DNA of 58,010 bases from Cladosporium sp. IMV 00045. Taxonomy: Eukaryota; Ascomycota; Dothideomycetes; Cladosporiales; Cladosporiaceae. The first letter of the stretch is position 1; the number at the start of each line of letters is the position of its first letter. The stretch spans positions 1 to 58,010 of the forward strand of contig MSJI02000752.1 in assembly GCA_001931905.2 (NCBI GenBank). Reading direction: 5' to 3'. Below, piece after piece: positions 53,122 to 58,010 of this stretch. Both the position numbers and the translations under genes were made by a program. Below the pieces are notes generated by a model. That model was not told where the DNA came from. It ran no database searches and saw only the letters and a list, made by a program, of their open reading frames with translations.

Positions 53122-53302
53122 GTCGGCGTCTGTAGTGTTCAAACGATAATTCCGTATTGATAGAATTGATTTCAATTGACAGATGTGAACCAGCTCGCCA
53201 TGTTGCAAAGTGGATATTCTTCATGGAAATTCATACCGACGAGAAAGCACGACCTCGCATCCCATTCTTACCCTCTCATCACACTTTCCTACGCCTCCTA
53301 GA

Positions 53303-54373
53303 TCACAACTTCCCCTCCTCCCCTCTCCCCAAAACCCACCTCCCACCCACCTCCCTAACCCTCCCCTCCCCCTCCAACTTCCTCAACACGAGCCTCAAAC
53401 CACCTTCAGCAGGCACATGCAAACTCTCCGGATAATCCTTGTAGACCACCTTAACAACCTCCATACTCTCCCACCCCACCTTCCCATCCTCCCTCAACCT
53501 CCCCAGCACCTCCAAAGCCTCCCTCTCCCTCCCCCTCCGATGCTCAATATACTCCCTAACCTTCCCCCTCCCATCCGCCACCCACTCCCCATGCGCGGGG
53601 AACAGCCTCCTCCCCTCGCCAACAACCCCCTCCATAACCTCCAAACTCTTCATATAAGCGCCCAAATCCTCAAAAACCGCCGTGCCATGGCCCAGCACAT
53701 TATCCCCCGCAAAAAGCGCGCCGACATCCTCCCCAGACCCATCCTCAGCTACCAGAAACGCTACATGATCGTCCGTGTGCCCCGGCGTGTGCACAGCCCG
53801 CACCCTCACACCCTCAATGGTAAACTCCTCCCCGTCCTCAATCGCGCCAAATCCACCATCCACCCCGTCCTTGCCCGACGGACTCACGAACTTCCTCACC
53901 TCCAACCCACCACCAGTGGCATCAGAACTCAGCTCCCGCACCTGCTTCACACCCCCAACATGATCCCCATGCCAATGCGTGAGCAGCACTTTCTCCACAC
54001 TCGCGCCTTCTTCATCGAGCACTTGGCGAAGTCTCTCACTCCAGACGGGCAAACCCTCCCCCGTGTCGATGAGGAGGCGTCGTGGCCCGCTGCCGAGGAG
54101 GTAGGTGTTTGTGCCTTGCAGGGTGAATTTGGAGGGGTTGCCGGCTAGGATTCGGATGAGGGTTGGGGAGAGGCGGGTTATGGGCGGGAGAGGGGGGAGG
54201 GGGAAAGTCATGGTTCTGGTGGCGGAGGAGGGGAGGGTGTGGGCGTGGCGGCGGAGGTGGGCTTGGAGATGGAGGGGTGTGGTCGATCTCAAGGTATTGT
54301 CGATTCTAATCGCGATGCCAATCCCAAAGTGTCTCGACGATAGTCCAGGTAGGCGCGTGGCGAGCGTGTTCAT
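53303..54373 (-). CDS. LACTB2-type metallo-beta-lactamase-fold hydrolase
   Basis: A single exon. From MTFPLPPLPPITRLSP (start at 54211) the protein has 302 residues, the normal size of LACTB2-like proteins. Motifs in order are GTNTYLLG, LLIDTGEG, the zinc site THWHGDHVGG, HTPGHTDDHVAF, LFAGDNVLGHG and LFPAHGEWV. A winged-helix-like tail follows. The frame stays open upstream: a Met at 54373 adds 54 residues rich in Arg, Leu, Ser and His without acids except one Asp, which resembles a mitochondrial presequence. I use that start, but it is not certain; a further Met lies at 54427. Human LACTB2 is a mitochondrial RNase; fungal relatives also work beside polyketide synthases as thioesterases. No synthase is present here, so the RNase-like role is the more likely one. 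Confidence 0.85.
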   Translation of the reverse strand: MNTLATRLPGLSSRHFGIGIAIRIDNTLRSTTPLHLQAHLRRHAHTLPSSATRTMTFPLPPLPPITRLSPTLIRILAGNPSKFTLQGTNTYLLGSGPRRLLIDTGEGLPVWSERLRQVLDEEGASVEKVLLTHWHGDHVGGVKQVRELSSDATGGGLEVRKFVSPSGKDGVDGGFGAIEDGEEFTIEGVRVRAVHTPGHTDDHVAFLVAEDGSGEDVGALFAGDNVLGHGTAVFEDLGAYMKSLEVMEGVVGEGRRLFPAHGEWVADGRGKVREYIEHRRGREREALEVLGRLREDGKVGWESMEVVKVVYKDYPESLHVPAEGGLRLVLRKLEGEGRVREVGGRWVLGRGEEGKL

Positions 54374-55358
54374 TGACCAGATCGGTATTCCTCTGTCTTT
54401 GAGTCTGGACGGAGATGACTTCGTCACACCCGAGAATATGTTGGTAGCCGAAGGAGATTTCCCAAAAGAAAAAACAGCAATTTTACTATCACCAGGTGAT
54501 CATGGGTCTTTCCTTCTTTTTGACGACAGTTGCACCCGAGAGGTTCGCAATATCAAGATTAATGGTGATGAGAGTCAAGTGAGATGATGTCGTGATCCCA
54601 TTCGTTTCCCGATTTTGCCGAGGTCCATTTTGATAAGCAAATCCAATGTCTCACGGCTCACTTCACTTCACCTCTGAGCATCTCTGGGTCATAAGATTCA
54701 ACCACGACCATGAAAAACAACAAACGCGCGAAGAAGGCCATAAGCCAACGAGAACGAGAAGACGAATGAGAGCACAAAAGGAGAAACTTTTAAGACCTTA
54801 ATGATTCAAAATCCGATTTTCCCTCTTTCTAGGACAATAAGACTCTCCTCTCCACTCCACTTCCTTGCTTGCCCCTCTCTCTCTGATGCCCACGTCGGTC
54901 CCCCTATCCCCTTGGTCCATTCCACTTCTGCTGGGCTAAATACATATACCCTTTCCCCATCCCCCCCTTTCTTCATTATGGAATGAAAATCCAAATCGAA
55001 CAAAGCAAAGGGCTCGAACCGCTGTGGTGAACAAAACACAAAAAAAGCCATTCTCCGATTTTCTTTTTGTGCGTGACCAAACCCATCCCTCGAACGCCTT
55101 CGCTGTAAATCGATATAAAGGATCAAGAAGAATCAAACGCCCGCAGAAAATCGAAAAAAGTAAAACAAGAATCGAAAGCAAACATGAAAAGCAAAGAGAG
55201 AGAGACCGTACCCCAGGTTAATTAGGGCTGAGCAGAGGGAGGTTATTTTCGCCGGTAGCAATGATCATTGCGTGAGTGTTGAGTGAATCATTTGTCGATA
55301 CCGAAATCGATGTTTCTCGGATCGCGTGTGTTTCTGATGCAAGTCCTCGAATTCCACC
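54374..55358. other. 1-kb gap, no gene seen
   Basis: This holds the promoter of the MBL-fold gene and the 3' flank of the NAB3 gene. It is A/T-rich with A-runs at 55030-55180. A tRNA B-box-like word at 55010-55020 (minus strand) has no matching A box or cloverleaf. Confidence 0.5.
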
Positions 55359-57966
55359 TCACTTATACGTCCCCAACCTCGCCAGTATCTCCTGCATATT
55401 CACCGAACCCCTGCCGCCACTCCCATTCCCATTCATATTCGTGGGCGAAGTAGGTTGCGGCGGGGACAGGGTGGAAGGAGTCCTGGGCTGCTGCGCCGAC
55501 TGCGCCTGGATGTAGCCCGCCAGGGCACTCGGGTTATGCTGCAACGCGGTGATGGCGGCCTGCTGGTTGGGGTTGAACTGCTGGGGCGGGGCGTAGGATT
55601 GCGGCGCGCCGACGGGCTGCTGCATGGCGGCGAGGAGGTTCTGCAAGCCCTTCGGGTCGAGGGAGGTGATGAGTTGTTGCAAACCGGCTGGGACTGGAGG
55701 GGCAGGCGGAGGGGCGCTGGCGCTGGGGGTGTGGGTTGGTGGTGCGCCGTAGCCCGGTGGGAAGCCGGTTGGGTGGGCGGGGGGAAGGCCGTAGGCGGGT
55801 TGGGTGAAGCCGTAGGGTTGCTGGGGAGGCTGGTGGCCCCACATGCTTTGCTTCTTGCGGGAGACGAGCTCGACGCAGATTTGCAGGTCTTGGTTGTCGT
55901 AGTCGTCGAATTTGATGTTGTTCGCGCCGGCGCCGGTTCTATCGAAGAGGCGGAGGTTGATAAGCCCCGTGTCTTGGTTGGCTCGGCTTAGACGGCAGAC
56001 GGCGAGGACGCCTTCCTTCAGCTGTCTGCGGACGACGGCGTCGAAGTCCAGGCGTAGGCTGAGGTATAGCACGTCGACTGTGAGACCGCGGCTTTGGAAC
56101 GCCTTCTCGATCCAGTTAATGAAATCGCGGTTGAGGTTCTCGGTCGAGATGATCTGTACGTCGGGAACGTTCTGAGGTGCTCGTCTGGGGAGTGGTAGGC
56201 CGTCATCAGAGTCCGCTGGGCTGGCATGTCTGCTAAACCTGCCGCCGCGGTTGTATGACGGTGAGCGATCCCGGTAGCGCTCATCGCGATATCTCTCTCC
56301 GCGTGGCGATCGAGGCGATGGTGAGCGGTATGGTCTGTATCCATCCCTGTCTCTTTCTCTGTCTCTGTCTCTGTCCCTGATATCCCTTCCGTCTCTGCCG
56401 TTATAACCCATGCGACTTCCAGGATAGCGATCGAGGCTGCCCCTACCATAGTCTGGCGAACGAGAGCGGCGACGAGTGTTGACTGGACTCTGATGCGGTC
56501 GTGGCTCGGGTTGAGAATTCCTATTCCTTTGAGGTTTACTCACTTCCAGATCTGCGTCAATTGTCAGTAAAAGTCAAGTCAGATCCCATGTAGCATCACC
56601 TACGAATCTTCTTGCCGCGAATCTGCCGCCCTTCTTCCCTAGAGAGGGCGGCAGAGCAATCCTGAGGCCTCAGAAATTGTACAAAGCCATACGCCTGCTT
56701 GATCGAGATTTGCGCCAAGTCACCGTAGCGGTGGAAGGCATGGAATATGTCTCTTTTGGTCACCCTCTCAGAGCTAAGGTTTCCGACAAACAATCTTGAG
56801 CCCATGGGAAACTGCTCCCATCGCCCTTCACTGACGTACTTGCGCTCGTCTTCGATAAACTTATCGTACTTTCGTTGGGTATCCGCAGTCCAAGGCTGAT
56901 CATCCTCGGACAGATTAAGTCCTGCGGCGATCTTGTATTCCCTCCGACTCTCGAGAGGAGTGGTGCCCTGCATTCGGTTGACACTAGCACCGTAAATGGC
57001 TTGCTGCTCTTGGGTAATGGTGGGAGTTGCTTCGTTGAAGGAGGGCGTGGCGCCAGGCGCGGCTTCGGTGGAGACGTGCACAGGCGGAACAAAGGTCTGG
57101 GATGCTGGATCGCTGCTAGGCCCGGAGATGCTACCACGAGGATTGTTACTCTGATATGCCGGGTTTGCGGCATGCGGGTGGTAGTCGCGGATGTGCTGCG
57201 AGTGAGAATAATTGGCATTGATCAACGGCTGCTCCTGGGGAGGAGGGCGTGGAGGCAAGCCTGAAGGCGGCGCACCGAGGGACACGGGCGACGAGTCGAC
57301 GCCCGGCGCACGATGTTGATGAGTCTGTGTGGGCGACAGGGCAGTGGGTACATTGGAGCCCTCACCGGCCGGGGATGGAATGGGCTGGGCGGAGGAGTTG
57401 GTATGGAGGGTTTGCAAGAGGGCCTGAACATCAACTTCACCGTTCAGTGGCGTAGCATTGGGCTGACCAGGACCAGAGTCGGTGGGATGATTGGGAGCAT
57501 CTGCGTGGTGGGCGGCAGAGTCTGTGGCAGCAGAATAGGTGGGTTCAATTGAAGCCTGGGCTTGGGCGACGGAAGCGTCAGATGCGCCTTGAGGGCTGGC
57601 GTTCTGCGAGGCAGGGATATTTGTATGCGCATCACGTGCACTTGCCTGGTATTGACCTCCTTCCGACGGGAAAGAAGCAGTAGGCTCGAGTGCAGCAGGC
57701 GCAGTGCCATTCACGCCGGCCTCGCCAGACGACGCCTGTGCCTGACCGTCTTTTGGATCTTGCCAGGCGCCGGGACGAAGCTCGGTGTTGTGCATGGCGG
57801 GGTCGGCCATGTGGGTTTCAGTCTGATTGAAGCCGACGTCCATCATCTTGTCAAGCACGGGGATGTTGGTGGGCGTAGGGAAATGCAGAGGCTTGGGCGA
57901 GGCAGGCGAGAGCAAAGCCGGCTCGCTGCGCAGATGCGGTTCGTCGGGTGGGTGTCCTTCGGTCAT
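55359..57966 (-). CDS. NAB3: Nab3-type RNA-binding protein (RRM)
   Basis: Exons 56604-57966 and 55359-56551 (52-nt GT-AG intron, phase 1) give 851 residues. The first 370 residues are disordered and Ala/Pro/Gln/Ser-rich. An RRM spans about 388-460, with RNP motifs RLFVGNL and AYGFVQF; the segment IFHAFHRYGDLAQISIKQ matches Nab3 well. The intron falls at the end of the RRM (KKIHLEVSK). An Arg/Asp/Ser-rich tract with RDRDRE repeats follows. A small folded domain (about 600-690, IISTENLNRDFINWIEKAF) and a Pro/Gln/Ala-rich tail with QEILARLGTYK complete the protein. Nab3 with Nrd1 directs termination of non-coding RNA transcripts in yeast. Filamentous fungi keep the protein, but its role there is less clear. 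The start lies 44 bases from the window end. Confidence 0.88.
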
Positions 57967-58010
57967 GTGAATCAGGATGGGCGCAGAGGCGCGACAGCAG
58001 TGGCAGTGGG

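Noticed and set aside
41536..54373. Secondary-metabolite cluster (MFS, permease, MBL-fold hydrolase, tannase)
   Set aside because: No polyketide synthase, peptide synthetase, terpene cyclase or pathway regulator lies in the window. The MBL-fold gene alone does not indicate a cluster.
54995..55095. Possible tRNA on the minus strand (B-box-like GGTTCGAGCCC)
   Set aside because: There is no matching A box at the right distance and no cloverleaf can be drawn.

Overview
This is a chromosomal window from a filamentous ascomycete (Pezizomycotina). The evidence is split genes with short GT-AG introns (about 50-65 nt, CTAAC-type branch points), single-gene transcription units on both strands, and families typical of the group: a FluG-type amidohydrolase/glutamine-synthetase fusion, a Swi1 ARID protein, a fungal tannase, a GH47 mannosidase and a Nab3-type RNA-binding protein. 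A dothideomycete is my best guess for the lineage, with low confidence. I see no rRNA, convincing tRNA, transposase, CRISPR array or biosynthetic core enzyme. Exons were joined by hand, and the joints are given in each entry.

Layout. 0-8.5 kb: a C2H2 zinc-finger protein (+) and a GTPBP1/2-type translational GTPase (+), separated by 2.8 kb without genes. 8.5-13 kb: an RSC1/RSC2-type bromodomain-BAH protein (-), divergent from an OTU1-type deubiquitinase (+). 13.2-13.7 kb: a degenerate ~100-bp tandem repeat with hairpins. 13.9-18.7 kb: the FluG-like fusion (+) and an orphan protein with C-terminal repeats (-). 19.8-21.9 kb: two tandem paralogous J-domain-like genes (-), one with HPD and one with HDP. 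23-31 kb: a secreted tannase (+), a small four-exon nuclear-looking protein (-) and Swi1 (-). 31.4-37 kb: an F-box protein (-) with an assembly gap in its intron, and a GH47 mannosidase (-). 37.6-40.7 kb: a gene relic (+), COA6 (-) divergent from SYS1 (+), and a secreted orphan (-) with a broken frame. 41.5-48.2 kb: a Dal5-type MFS transporter (-) and an amino-acid permease (-) with a frameshift. 50.3-58 kb: a secreted 'regulatory P domain' protein (+) with a 9-nt microexon and a palindrome-plus-TATA promoter, a small basic protein (-), a LACTB2-type metallo-beta-lactamase (-) and Nab3 (-).

Most genes are unrelated housekeeping or accessory genes. Common themes are chromatin remodelling (RSC and SWI/SNF subunits), protein quality control and secretion (OTU1, GH47, SYS1, F-box, J proteins) and nitrogen or amino-acid uptake (MFS, permease). 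I do not see a single operating system that ties them together. The strongest leads are the tandem J-like pair, the repeat/hairpin array before fluG, the paired KRQLD insertions in the mannosidase, and the promoter palindrome at 50.35 kb.
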